From the NCBI GenBank assembly GCA_023091665.1, contig JALJCQ010000017.1:2852001-2916000 (forward strand): 64,000 nt of DNA, given 5' to 3'. The notes under the pieces were generated by a model that saw nothing but the letters and a program-made list of their open reading frames with translations, was not told the origin of the DNA and ran no database searches. Shown piece by piece: positions 19,801-27,681 of this stretch. Each line of letters begins with the position of its first letter. Position 1 is the stretch's first letter. The DNA comes from Pythium myriotylum (lineage: Eukaryota; Oomycota; Peronosporomycetes; Pythiales; Pythiaceae). Position numbers and translations under genes: made by a program.

Positions 19801-21592
19801 ACACTGTATCACGACGCTTCCACAGCACATCATATGCTGGGTTATCCTTCAAAGCGTCCCACCCTTGCTGCATATACCTAGCAGCCTTTTCCGAGTCGTG
19901 TGGATTCACCATAAACACGCACTCGACATCTCCCTTGCGCAACTCTTTGGCAAGTTTCTTCATGGAGATGAACTTGGTCTGACCGAATTCTCCATTGTGA
20001 CCGTGTTGACGATAAAAGTTGAAGATCTCACGGGTCTGAGTCTGTCTCGCTCGACGGCGATTCGCAACAAAGCGAGCAGGGCGCACCGTTGGTGTACGAA
20101 GACGTAGTGGTGGGTCTGGCGCAGCTTGAGTGCGAGGCGACAGTTGGAGAGTTTTCCAGTCAATCTCGGGGTTTTGCTCACGGAGCCAAATCATACCGAG
20201 AATCACGTCTTTGTCCTCAGGGATCGGCATGACCTGGAACTTAGACTTCATGGCAGGGAAACCAGGAACCTCAAGATTCATTTCAGCAGTGCGACGGGGT
20301 CGATGCACCTTCTGACCAAATCCAAGATCAACTTCCATGGTGTCTTGTTTGTCTTCGTGCACTTTGAGGTTCAATGATTGTGCCAAATCTTCCGAGATGC
20401 CGTTTAGACTACAACCATTATCAATGAAGATAGATACATTCTTCTTCTTTTCCGGCTTGTCATACGCGAGTGCTTGTACTTCAAGAATCGCATAGAAGGC
20501 GCCACTGATGTAGTTGTTGGCTTCCTTCTTCTTGTCGGGACATTCAGGAGAAATGTGGCCCTTTTTCTTGCAAGCGTGACATGTTGCATTCTTCTTCCAG
20601 TCATCACCCTTCTTGTCGTCTTGGGACTTATGACTTTTCTTGCCTTTCTTCGACTTGGTCATGACTGCGGCCGTGTCGTGATCCGGCTTGGAAGACTTCT
20701 GCCCTTGTAGTCTGGCAGATTTCCCGGAATAGTGTGCGAACTCGAAGTTCGTGGCAATCTCGATCGTATCATCGAGATTCTTTGGACTTTCCTCCTTGAT
20801 CTTGGCGCACGTCTCTGCGCGTAGACCGTTCTGGAAGTAAAAGCGCTGATCAAGATCCTCGATCCGCTGTTGCGCTTGCGAAAGCAAGTCCTGGAACTTC
20901 GTCACGTAATCGTGAATCGAAGCAGTTTGCTTGAGTTCAAACATTCGCTCACGGAGGTTGTACTCGAAATCAACAGGCTTGAAGCGCTTACGCAGCTTCT
21001 CCTTGAAACGTTCCCACGTCTTGTTTACGCCGTCTCGCGCGCATTCTGCGGTAAAAGTCGTCCGTACCCAATTCTGTACAGACTTGCCGAGGTTTCCTGT
21101 AATCTCTTCAACGAATGCAGAAGAGTCGGCTTCCATTATCGCGCGCTTGAACGCATAGTAATCCTCCGTGTTGAATATCCATAATTCGACGTCTTCATTC
21201 TGCTTGCCTTCATACCCTGGCGGTTCCTTCTTGCGCGATGGCCCTTGAAGGTTCAGCATCTGCATGAACTGTGCTTGCGACTGTTGCATAAACGCTTGCA
21301 TACTTGCTTGCGATTGCACATTGTTCTGCTGCATCATCATCATAAACTGGTAGAAGAGAGCCGGGTCCATGGACGGGGCAGCAGCTGGTTGCGCAGCTGC
21401 GGCTGGTGCGGCCTGCGGTGGCACAGCCTGAGGTACTTCTGGCTGATCCATCTCTTCTTGTGCAGCGGCCGGGCGTGGGCGTGATGCAGAACGTGCACGC
21501 TCAACGTCTGGAGTGTCGTTCGATCGACTTTGTTGACGGGGACGTAAGTTCGGTGACTCACGCTCAACTTCTCGGGATCGACGTCCGGACAT
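16859..21592 (-). CDS. Gag-Pol polyprotein of chromovirus
   Basis: 1577 aa in one frame. Gag: Gln/Ala-rich N-terminus to about 115, capsid-like region about 120-300, CCHC zinc knuckle C338-C341-H346-C351. Protease: motif at 389-394 reads FIDNGC, with Asn where Ser or Thr is usual (D391-N392-G393). Reverse transcriptase about 610-830 with YFDD at 775-778; RNase H about 920-1045 with D929; integrase HHCC zinc domain (H1144, H1151, C1181, C1184) and DDE residues D1214, D1275, E1311; C-terminal chromodomain about 1509-1560, including IHWLGETVRQATWEP. No frameshift or stop separates gag from pol. The last codons pass through the polypurine tract and end 22 nt inside the 3' LTR. The chromodomain usually guides integration to particular chromatin. 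Confidence 0.93.
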   Translation of the reverse strand: MSGRRSREVERESPNLRPRQQSRSNDTPDVERARSASRPRPAAAQEEMDQPEVPQAVPPQAAPAAAAQPAAAPSMDPALFYQFMMMMQQNNVQSQASMQAFMQQSQAQFMQMLNLQGPSRKKEPPGYEGKQNEDVELWIFNTEDYYAFKRAIMEADSSAFVEEITGNLGKSVQNWVRTTFTAECARDGVNKTWERFKEKLRKRFKPVDFEYNLRERMFELKQTASIHDYVTKFQDLLSQAQQRIEDLDQRFYFQNGLRAETCAKIKEESPKNLDDTIEIATNFEFAHYSGKSARLQGQKSSKPDHDTAAVMTKSKKGKKSHKSQDDKKGDDWKKNATCHACKKKGHISPECPDKKKEANNYISGAFYAILEVQALAYDKPEKKKNVSIFIDNGCSLNGISEDLAQSLNLKVHEDKQDTMEVDLGFGQKVHRPRRTAEMNLEVPGFPAMKSKFQVMPIPEDKDVILGMIWLREQNPEIDWKTLQLSPRTQAAPDPPLRLRTPTVRPARFVANRRRARQTQTREIFNFYRQHGHNGEFGQTKFISMKKLAKELRKGDVECVFMVNPHDSEKAARYMQQGWDALKDNPAYDVLWKRRDTVFRTELPNTVPPVREGIEHVIELKPGTKPIHVPQWRQSPEQRKVIQEWTKEMVKANIIRPSTSPFSAPTFCVKKPVGWRIVHDFRLLNHNTVLPAIPMPRKEDTFDAMTGSYWFSCMDLLWGYYQVKLREQDIPFTAFSTPDGLFEYLVTPMGLSGSPGTFNRLLQRVFSDLRDCMRIYFDDIYVFTKSTDINEHLEALDRVLQRCEDQQLYIKLSKCQFCVPEIPCLGDFVGRNGVRMDPDKIKIIKDWPVPKTKKQMESFLGTTVYVSRFCPDFAQFAGPLHECIKGKKSSEAIQLSDHQLACFEQLKQRLSSPPVLKLPDFSKLFGIRMDASNFAIGGVLFQKEGELEYPIAYTGRKMKSAELNYPVREQELLAIMHALKVWRVYLLDHPFVVETDHKSIETILTQKTTNRRVARWFNELAEFHPQFKWIPGHTNHVADALSRNPGFEHKAAQVSLQDLLDAAASREIVATIEASPVSVKESVKKLYKSDQRTRDILEKMADGVQVPKHSVVDGLLYYQTMEDEHPRLVIPDNEDLKNRVIYENHDVLTAGHPGYYKTYLAVQKKYYWPRMTKYIQRYVNTCEMCQRNKARQFKPPGLLNPLSIPSGRWVEISMDFLVSLPKTKEDDDAIMVIVDRLTKRAKFIATKTTASAEGTASLFMKHYVKDHGIPKTIVSDRDSKFTSKFWTSVASILKSQHNLSSAFRPQTDGQTERTNRFVEDYLRGVVNPAQNDWSEYLHLAEFAYNRRVHSSIGMSPFEADLGYVPYMPDDVAADPEFTKLSKTAKEFLLQQEVFLRKAQDAMSEAQERMKSYYDRNRKHQEFEIGQLVLLDGKNLDIRHKGFASTSKLAPRFVGPYPIVKKVHHDSYEIAMSKDLRIHPVFHTSRLKLYQKDDRRHQQAAKVLLADGTEGQLVQAVIGDRRRQGKQQYKIHWLGETVRQATWEPIENLKQIPGLIAEYWRNKKGSLLSKGGHVTESLQ
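16881..16893 (-). other. Polypurine tract of the retrotransposon
   Basis: On the minus strand CGAAGGGAGGTCA abuts the 3' LTR, as expected for the plus-strand priming site. It also lies within the gag-pol reading frame. Confidence 0.65.
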
Positions 21593-21717
21593 GAGAAGTT
21601 GGACTCCACTTGCGTGTTCACTTGCTTACTTCTGACTTGATTCTACTCTACTTTAACTAACCTAAAATGAAGGCTAAAGTTGAAGAAAACTAAATTTTGA
21701 AAAACCTAAACTATAAT

Positions 21718-22032
21718 CTAGTTCTTGGTCTTCTTCTTCTTCTTGTTCTTGTTGAAGAGGTGAATGGAGTGATCGAAAGTGCTTGAAACGACCGTTTGCG
21801 TCTTGTCGATGTGGTGCAAGAGCAAGTTCGTGGTCGACTGCAACAGGTTCCGAGTCTCGTGATCGAACGAGTCAGGGATCTCGTCACGAATTAACTTCAC
21901 GAGTTTCTGTTGCTTAACCGTCGTGAGCCAAAGGTCGTGACGGAGCTTATCAAGCTTTTCGAAGTTCTGAGTCAAGCACTCAGTATCGTATTGGAAAGGG
22001 TTCTCGGGTTCACGAGTTTTCCGCTTCCCCAT
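21718..22032 (-). CDS. Small ORF in the retrotransposon leader
   Basis: 104 aa between the 5' LTR and gag, ending 125 nt before the gag start. Begins MGKRKTREPENPFQYD, has an amphipathic Leu-rich middle, and ends in a Lys-rich tail (KNKKKKKTKN). The first in-frame ATG is at 22032. No relationship to gag, envelope or accessory proteins was recognised. The upstream position in a 0.84-kb leader suggests either a real extra protein or a chance ORF in the untranslated leader. Confidence 0.4.
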   Translation of the reverse strand: MGKRKTREPENPFQYDTECLTQNFEKLDKLRHDLWLTTVKQQKLVKLIRDEIPDSFDHETRNLLQSTTNLLLHHIDKTQTVVSSTFDHSIHLFNKNKKKKKTKN

Positions 22033-22420
22033 CAAGTGTTGCAACACTATCACAGTTCTATAGCAACGGATGTGGATCTAACGATCGTTAGAGGGCAGCT
22101 AAAGGAGAGTTATTCTCTGTGTTTTCGATGGCGGGATAAGTGCTCTGATGAGGCACGTAAGGCCGCGGACCCACCGAAAGAGTCTCCAATGTGTGTGCCA
22201 CACAACGACGTAACCACACCAACCAGCTACGGAACGTAACAGATTGTGCGCGACGAGATGTTGGTAACCGCCCTCGTCAGATGACGACTTTGGTTGGTTT
22301 GGCCTAGCCTGGGTAGCCTGGCTTAGCACGAGTTGGCTTGGTCTAGTCTTCCGGATGCTAATGGAGCTTCCCACTATGTGGCCACTCCAGCAAACCGAGC
22401 TTGGCGAGGAAGGGGACCGA

Positions 22421-22432
22421 CGAGCGCTACTA
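22421..22432 (-). other. Putative primer-binding site
   Basis: Directly inside the 5' LTR the element strand reads TAGTAGCGCTCG, one mismatch from the TGGTAGCGC start of initiator-Met-tRNA primer sites. The host tRNA sequence would be needed to confirm it. Confidence 0.4.
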
Positions 22433-22842
22433 TGTCACAGAAGCGGGGCGACACTGAGCGGGGAAGACCGAAGCCGAGGCTAGTTGGGGCGAAGAAGGCT
22501 AGACTTGATTGCTCGATGGCAAGTTGTGGAGTGATATTGAATAGGCCCGGGATCCAAACCTCCCAAGCCTTACTGTCTGAGCCACCCATATGGTTTACGT
22601 CGTCTCTCCTAACTAATCTTGAATAAACTATACTGGATCTTTGGTCTAGACTCCGTGTACGAGTCAGGACACGAGATGTTCTTAGCCAAACTTATCCTAC
22701 TGTTTGTATGGGATTACTGAGGTCATCCCTCCGTGTTATAGTTGGGGCTCCGGACAAGAGCAGTCTTGTCCGGCTATGCTGGATTTATCTCGCGCTCAGT
22801 ATAGTGTAGAGAGGCAGAGTCTATTGTAAGGACTCTGTCACA
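22433..22842 (-). repeat. 5' LTR (right copy)
   Basis: Same 410-bp sequence as the left LTR apart from two substitutions. It carries the same hairpin at 22750-22773 and should contain the element promoter. Confidence 0.93.
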
Positions 22843-22847
22843 CAACC
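22843..22847. repeat. Target-site duplication, right (CAACC)
   Basis: Repeats the CAACC found at 16466-16470 on the other side of the element. Confidence 0.85.
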
Positions 22848-23240
22848 ACACCAGCACCAACAACACCAGCACCAACCACGCCAGCGCCAACAACACCAGC
22901 GCCAACGACCCCGGCACCAACCACACCAGCTCCTACAACACCGGCTCCGACAACACCGGCACCAACCACGCCAGCGCCAACGACCCCAGCGCCAACAACC
23001 CCAGCACCAACCACCCCTGAGCCGACGACCCTAGCGCCGACGACACCAGAGCCAACGACGCCTGAGCCGACGACTCCGGAACCAACAACTCCGGAGCCGA
23101 CGACGCCAGCTCCAACGACACCGGCTCCGACAACACCGGCACCAACGACGCCTGAGCCAACAACTCCGGAGCCGACAAAGCTGGTATCGATTACTCCTAC
23201 CTTGGCCCCATCTCGTAAGAGCTCGTCGTGCAAGGGCTGA
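22848..23240 (+). pseudogene. Lectin copy 2, detached 3' portion
   Basis: 131 codons that continue the PTTPA/PTTPE repeat in the same frame as 14029-16470 once the element and one CAACC copy are discounted. The C-terminus (RKSSCKG) matches the SSCKG end of lectin 1. It begins with TTPAP units and shifts to TTPEP units. It has no start codon or promoter of its own and is separated from the rest of the gene by 6.4 kb of element DNA. Confidence 0.85.
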
Positions 23241-23551
23241 GCTGAAGCTTCTGTGTTTGTTGAAACCTGCATACTGCCTTAATTAGAATCAAGATTAATC
23301 AAGTTCACTAGATAATTCGATGGGGAAAGTACGACCGTAGCGGTGGGTTCAGATGATGCCAGATCTTGTGGGGTCGCTCGCTCGTTTTCGTGACGACGAC
23401 GTGCCATGCTGTCGTAAATACCCATGAAGTATGATACAATTCATCAAAGCATGCATTAACTATTGACTATAACGTTGAATTTACTTTCACAAATAATATC
23501 TCTACAGAAAAGATATCCAATTTGTGACTTGATTACTGAGCCCAAGTGATT
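23241..23551. other. AT-richer spacer after the lectin locus
   Basis: 311 bp, AT-rich at 23400-23520, probably 3' flank of the lectin and promoter of the next gene. No defined element recognised. Confidence 0.4.
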
Positions 23552-24742
23552 ATGGAGACCTTCCCCAAGCACTTCCCTTCGTCGGCCATTCTTCGATTTA
23601 CCAACTCACTCCCAATGGAGTCCAAAGCGACACCAGTTGAGCCCGCCCGGCTCAGCGACCACGAGCTCGCCATGCTCGAGTCGACATTACGCGTGCAGCT
23701 CGAAGTGACCAAATTCGTGCGTGTGGCCCAGATCACTGGTGCCGTCGGCGTGGCCGTGTTCTCCGGTGGGCTCTCGGCTATCCCCTCGGGCTTCTCAATC
23801 GTCACGTCGCAGGTGCAGCGCAGCAAATGCAAGAGGCGACACCGTGAAGTCATGGGCGAAATGCTCGAGCGAGGGCTCCCGCGACTCGTGCGCGACGCCA
23901 AGCCGCTCGGCCGGCGAGCCTACAGCATCTCGGTGGTTACGGGCTGCGTCTGTTGCGTGCTCTCGATCGCGGCCGACCTGCTTATTGACCACGCGGTGCT
24001 CCAAGTTGTGAGTGAGGTCGTGCTCAACGTGACGGATGAGTTCTTCATGGGCACGCTGAAGACCCACATGTCGGCGAGATTGGGCACGCTCAAACACTCG
24101 ACCTCGTCTTCGGCGACGACGACATCGCCACAGGGAGACAAGCAGCACCGACAACTAAAGACTTCGCGATCCTGGGCCGGCTTGAAATCGCAGTGGAAAG
24201 ATCGGAAAAGCAAGTGGGCGCTCACGAAGAAGGCTGAGAGCCTACCGCCAGATCTCTTTGGCGAGAGGGAGCTACTGGAACTGGGCCACGAGGCCGTTGA
24301 GGAGAGCCAAGTACCACAGTCCGTGGAAATCCAGCGCACGAGTGAATTTGCTGCCTTCGGCGAGTGCCTCATGCTGCGATTCTCGACCGTTGCCCCGGGA
24401 GTAGACGACCCGAGTGAGAATTTGAACTCGTGTCGACGCTACGGACGCATGACCATTACAGGAGAAGACGAGGCGTTACCCGAGGATCACTGGACTTCGC
24501 TTTGGAAAGTCGAGGATGAATTTGTTGACGACGCCACGGTTTCGGAAGACGGTGACTACCACGACCTCTTTGGCGGAGGCGATAACCACCATGCACGAGC
24601 ATCAGTCGATAGCTCTGACGACGAGGACGACTTCGTGGAGTCGTTTGGTGCGTCTTTAAAAGAACGTGAGACCGACTACGACCTCTTTGGTTTGAACGAT
24701 GCAAAGCGCATATCTCCATATGACAATAGAAGCCGATCATAG
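23552..24742 (+). CDS. Orphan protein with two hydrophobic segments and acidic C-terminus
   Basis: 396 aa from the first ATG (23552); a second ATG 21 codons later (MESKATPVEP) is an alternative. Two hydrophobic stretches, about residues 60-85 (VGVAVFSGGLSAIPSG) and about 125-158 (VVTGCVCCVLSIAADLL), are separated by a basic segment, suggesting a membrane hairpin. A basic region follows (about 200-230, SQWKDRKSKWALTKK), then a strongly acidic Ser/Asp/Glu tail with two YDLFG/HDLFGG motifs. The DLFG repeats resemble short adaptor-binding linear motifs (inference). No known family recognised. Confidence 0.7.
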   Translation: METFPKHFPSSAILRFTNSLPMESKATPVEPARLSDHELAMLESTLRVQLEVTKFVRVAQITGAVGVAVFSGGLSAIPSGFSIVTSQVQRSKCKRRHREVMGEMLERGLPRLVRDAKPLGRRAYSISVVTGCVCCVLSIAADLLIDHAVLQVVSEVVLNVTDEFFMGTLKTHMSARLGTLKHSTSSSATTTSPQGDKQHRQLKTSRSWAGLKSQWKDRKSKWALTKKAESLPPDLFGERELLELGHEAVEESQVPQSVEIQRTSEFAAFGECLMLRFSTVAPGVDDPSENLNSCRRYGRMTITGEDEALPEDHWTSLWKVEDEFVDDATVSEDGDYHDLFGGGDNHHARASVDSSDDEDDFVESFGASLKERETDYDLFGLNDAKRISPYDNRSRS

Positions 24743-24815
24743 AGCTAGCGGCGATATTCTTGGCACAAAGAGAATCCGTTTCCGACGCCCTCTTGCTCGA
24801 TCAGTCGCCGCAAGA

Positions 24816-25454
24816 ATGGCAGATCTCAAGCCAGCTTCAGCCTCGCCGCTTCTTAAGCCTACGCTGCCGATCGCTCGTAGCTCGATCGCTAGCGCCACGC
24901 CCAGCTTGGACGACAAGATTGAATACCTCGACGTAGATGGCGTGCCTCGCCGATCCGAGACGCTCACTCGTCGTATGGTGTTGCGAGGCCACACAATCGA
25001 GAATGCGCTTGAGCTATCGATCGACGAGCAGGCCCACGAGTCTCTCCCAGTGGTTTCTCCACGTAGCGAACAGAGCCGTCTCGAAGAGGAGCGCGCGTTC
25101 GAGGCTAAGCGCAAATCGAATGCCGACTTCAAACGCAAGTGCAAACAAGAGCGCCAGCAGTGGATCGACGAAGCCGACGAGCTCATTGTCACGCGACTTC
25201 AGCTCTGGTACGATGGCAACAACGTTGACAACAATGTCGTAGATGTCACCGACCAACACACGGCAGAGTCGCCGTCCAAAAAGACGCAGGCGTTCATCGA
25301 TGAGGATGGGAATCTGCGGCGAAAGTCTGCGCCACAGGCCGCCCTTTCCGCTGAGCCAAGAATCTCGAAAGTCATCGACCCGTCTCAACCAGCAGATGAT
25401 GTTCGCCCGGCCGACACAGTGGCGCCTCTTTCGGCACCATCAGCCACCACCTAG
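24816..25454 (+). CDS. Orphan basic/helical protein, tandem paralogue A
   Basis: 212 aa. The start at 24816 (MADLKPASAS) was preferred because it gives nearly the same length as paralogue B (213 aa) and avoids overlap with the previous gene. Shared blocks with B: IEYLDVDGVPRR near residue 36, a RRMVLRG block soon after, a Lys/Arg/Glu-rich helix (about 100-135), a VTRLQLWYDG block, and a DEDGNLRRKS block near the end. No signal peptide or membrane span. The family is not recognised; repeated RRKS and RRMV basic-Ser sites could be kinase substrates. Confidence 0.68.
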   Translation: MADLKPASASPLLKPTLPIARSSIASATPSLDDKIEYLDVDGVPRRSETLTRRMVLRGHTIENALELSIDEQAHESLPVVSPRSEQSRLEEERAFEAKRKSNADFKRKCKQERQQWIDEADELIVTRLQLWYDGNNVDNNVVDVTDQHTAESPSKKTQAFIDEDGNLRRKSAPQAALSAEPRISKVIDPSQPADDVRPADTVAPLSAPSATT

Positions 25455-25592
25455 TCACTAACGGATAAGATTAGAGTCCCTGGGCTCAGAATTGGAGAAC
25501 GAATGTGCCCGTGCTCACGGTTGCCTTTGATCACTTGAATATTCACGCGCTGCATTGCTTCCCTCGCTTTTGCCAATCCATCGACCTTCGCT

Positions 25593-26234
25593 ATGCCTAG
25601 TGGGATCCGTTCGAATTCGCTATCCTTACCAGAGAAGGCTCCGAGTTCGCTTGTGCAATCGGTCGATGCCGATATTGAGTACTTGGATCGCCATGGGGTC
25701 CCTCGCCGCGCCAGCGCGGTCTCCAGGCGCTTGATAATGCGAGGCTCGTCGTTAAGCAGTCTCGACGCAGTGCGCACCGTACAGGACCTGGAAGTTGACA
25801 ACAGTGGTGATGATGAGATTGACCAAAGTCCTTTTGACTCGTCCGATGCGGATCCACTATCACTGGAGGACAAGCTCGCTCTCGAACGAGCTCGGTACGC
25901 CAAGATGCTGCGCCGTAAACAACTGATCATCGAGCTGCGCGAGCGAAAACGTAGACTGCTCGTTGAGCAGCACGTCGATATCATCGAGAGGATCCAGTTG
26001 TGGCACTACGTACAAGAAGTGGATCCGAGCGTGGAACTCACGAGCGCCAACACGATCCACAGCCCGTCTAGCAAGGCCAACACTTACGTTGATGCAGACG
26101 GCAACGTGCGGAGGAAGTCTGTGAGCGTAGAAGATGATCGCGAGTCTACCAGCAGCGCCTCGGGCCTCGCCGTCGAGCTGGCCAGGCGCAAGTCCGCCGT
26201 GCTCGAGTTCATGCAAATCATGCTGGAAGACTGA
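25593..26234 (+). CDS. Orphan basic/helical protein, tandem paralogue B
   Basis: 213 aa, 138 bp after paralogue A on the same strand. Equivalent blocks occur in the same order: IEYLDRHGVPRR, RRLIMRG, a charged helix (EDKLALERARYAKMLRRK...), IERIQLWHYV, and DADGNVRRKS. Outside these blocks identity is low, so the duplication is old. Ends in a short helix (LEFMQIMLED). No localisation signal seen. Confidence 0.68.
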   Translation: MPSGIRSNSLSLPEKAPSSLVQSVDADIEYLDRHGVPRRASAVSRRLIMRGSSLSSLDAVRTVQDLEVDNSGDDEIDQSPFDSSDADPLSLEDKLALERARYAKMLRRKQLIIELRERKRRLLVEQHVDIIERIQLWHYVQEVDPSVELTSANTIHSPSSKANTYVDADGNVRRKSVSVEDDRESTSSASGLAVELARRKSAVLEFMQIMLED

Positions 26235-26301
26235 GACGCAGAACAAGTCGCTATAAAGTTAGAGTATCCATGGTATTGACACTCCATTACTTCCACTTGA
26301 C

Positions 26302-26319
26302 GGGGGGGGGGGGGGGGGG
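26302..26319. repeat. 18-nt poly-G tract
   Basis: Uninterrupted G run between two convergent genes (stops at 26234 and 26365). It could form a G-quadruplex in RNA read from the plus strand. Confidence 0.9.
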
Positions 26320-26364
26320 CTTTTGAGTTCCTTCTATACGTTCTCGTAGTATCCGACCTTCCGC

Positions 26365-27340
26365 TTAGTTGCCTTCCTTGAGCTTGCGCACGTACTCGCC
26401 GAGACGGTGCTGCGCCTTGTTCGCGATCTATCCACCAACACAAACAACCACCGTCATCGTTCGCATCTACAACCGCGACAAAAAAAAAGAAGTAAATCCC
26501 CATCGCCACCGCAACGTACCTCAATGTTCGGGTTGATCGCCAGCAGCGAGCGGATGTCCTGGAGCGCGAGACGGTACCGCTCGAGCCCTTCGTACGCGAG
26601 CGCGCGACGCAGCAGCGCCTTCTGGTTCTCCGCGTCGTGCTCAAGCACGTGCGAGCAGTCGCGGATGACGGCCGAGAAGTTGCTCAGCTGCTGGTTGCAC
26701 GCGGCGCGGTTGTTGTAGCACGACATGGCCACGGGCGAGTCCTGCTTGGCGCAGGCCTCGAGCGCCTCCGTGTAGAGCTCGATGGCGCGCTCAAAGGCGG
26801 CGGCCTTGAACGCGTCGTTGCCTTCCTCCTTGAGCAGCTCGGCGCGGCTCATGCCGGCGCGGCGCGCCTGCTCCACTTTTTTCTGGAGCGGCTCGATCTC
26901 CGAGATGAGCTTGTTGAGGTCTTTGTTGTTGAAGTCGACGCGCTGGCCGGCACGCAGCGTCGCGAGCGCCTCGTCGTACTTCTTGAGGCCCTTGAGCGCG
27001 AGTCCGTGGCGGTGGTAGGCCTTGACGAAGTCGGCGTTGAGCGCGATGCACTGCGCCGCGTCGGCCGCCGCTTCCTCGAACTTTTGCCAGCCCAGATACG
27101 CCGCGCTGCACGGAAAACACACGCGGCCGTGAGCCGGGGACGCCACGAGAAAGAGAGAATGAGAGAATGGGCAAGCGACGCACCTACGGTTGGAGAAGTA
27201 GACGTGGTTGGAGGCGTCGAGCGCGATGGCCTCCGAGTACTTGGCGACGGCGGAGGCCCAGTCGCCCTGCTTGAACGAGTCGTTGCCTTCGCTGAGAGAG
27301 AGGGACAGAGACAGGACGCGTGAGGCTGCTGCATGCGCAT

Positions 27341-27373
<33 letters not shown>

Positions 27374-27414
27374 AAGACGCACTTCTTCTTGGCTTCGGCG
27401 GCGGCGTTGGGCAT
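26365..27414 (-). CDS. TPR co-chaperone-like protein (STI1/TOM34-type TPRs), four exons
   Basis: Spliced: exons 27414-27383, 27291-27184, 27105-26520 and 26427-26365. The lengths sum to 789 nt, giving 262 aa. All three introns (91, 78 and 92 nt) are GT-AG, and each junction restores conserved TPR residues: KKNEGNDSFKQGD, YFSNRSAAYLGW, and NPNIEIANKAQ. Two clusters of tetratricopeptide repeats are seen, about residues 10-115 and 145-245, separated by a charged helix. The KNEGN...NR-SAAY...K-AYHR pattern is that of carboxylate-clamp TPRs that bind the C-termini of Hsp70 or Hsp90. The short C-terminal helix ends EYVRKLKEGN. Intron 1 contains a GA/CT microsatellite. Probable cytosolic co-chaperone; exact orthology uncertain. 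Confidence 0.85.
27343..27372. repeat. GA dinucleotide microsatellite in TPR gene intron
   Basis: About 14 consecutive GA units on the plus strand (CT in the gene sense), lying inside intron 1 of the TPR gene. A second CT-rich tract precedes the acceptor at 27292. Confidence 0.85.
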
Positions 27415-27681
27415 CGTGGTGCGGTCGATTGGGGGCGAAGAGTATTGAATAGTCGAGCTTTCGTCGCAAAGGCACTTTGAGGGGGATCGTACCGTATCAA
27501 ACACATCGTGGAGTATAGTTGAAGCAAGTATAATTTTGTTATGTCGGATACGGTTCGGAAATGAAAGTTCGAGAATGAGAATTTCGGATTCGGGAAGTGG
27601 AAGGAAGGAATACGGTATTGAATTACCGTATATAGGAAGAGCTCCGTAGAAAGGCGGACAAGGTTGGTCATTGGGAAGCTC

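Larger units (their letters stand above)
16471..22842 (-). mobile_element. Full-length Ty3/gypsy chromovirus LTR retrotransposon
   Basis: 6372 bp, bounded by 410-bp LTRs and a CAACC target-site duplication. Transcribed on the minus strand, opposite to the lectin gene it interrupts. In element order: 5' LTR (22842-22433), primer-binding-like site, leader with a small ORF, one uninterrupted gag-pol frame ending in a chromodomain, polypurine tract, 3' LTR (16880-16471). The LTRs differ at two positions (16592 and 16868 against their partners), so insertion is recent. All expected catalytic motifs are present except for an unusual protease motif, so the element looks potentially active. Confidence 0.95.
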
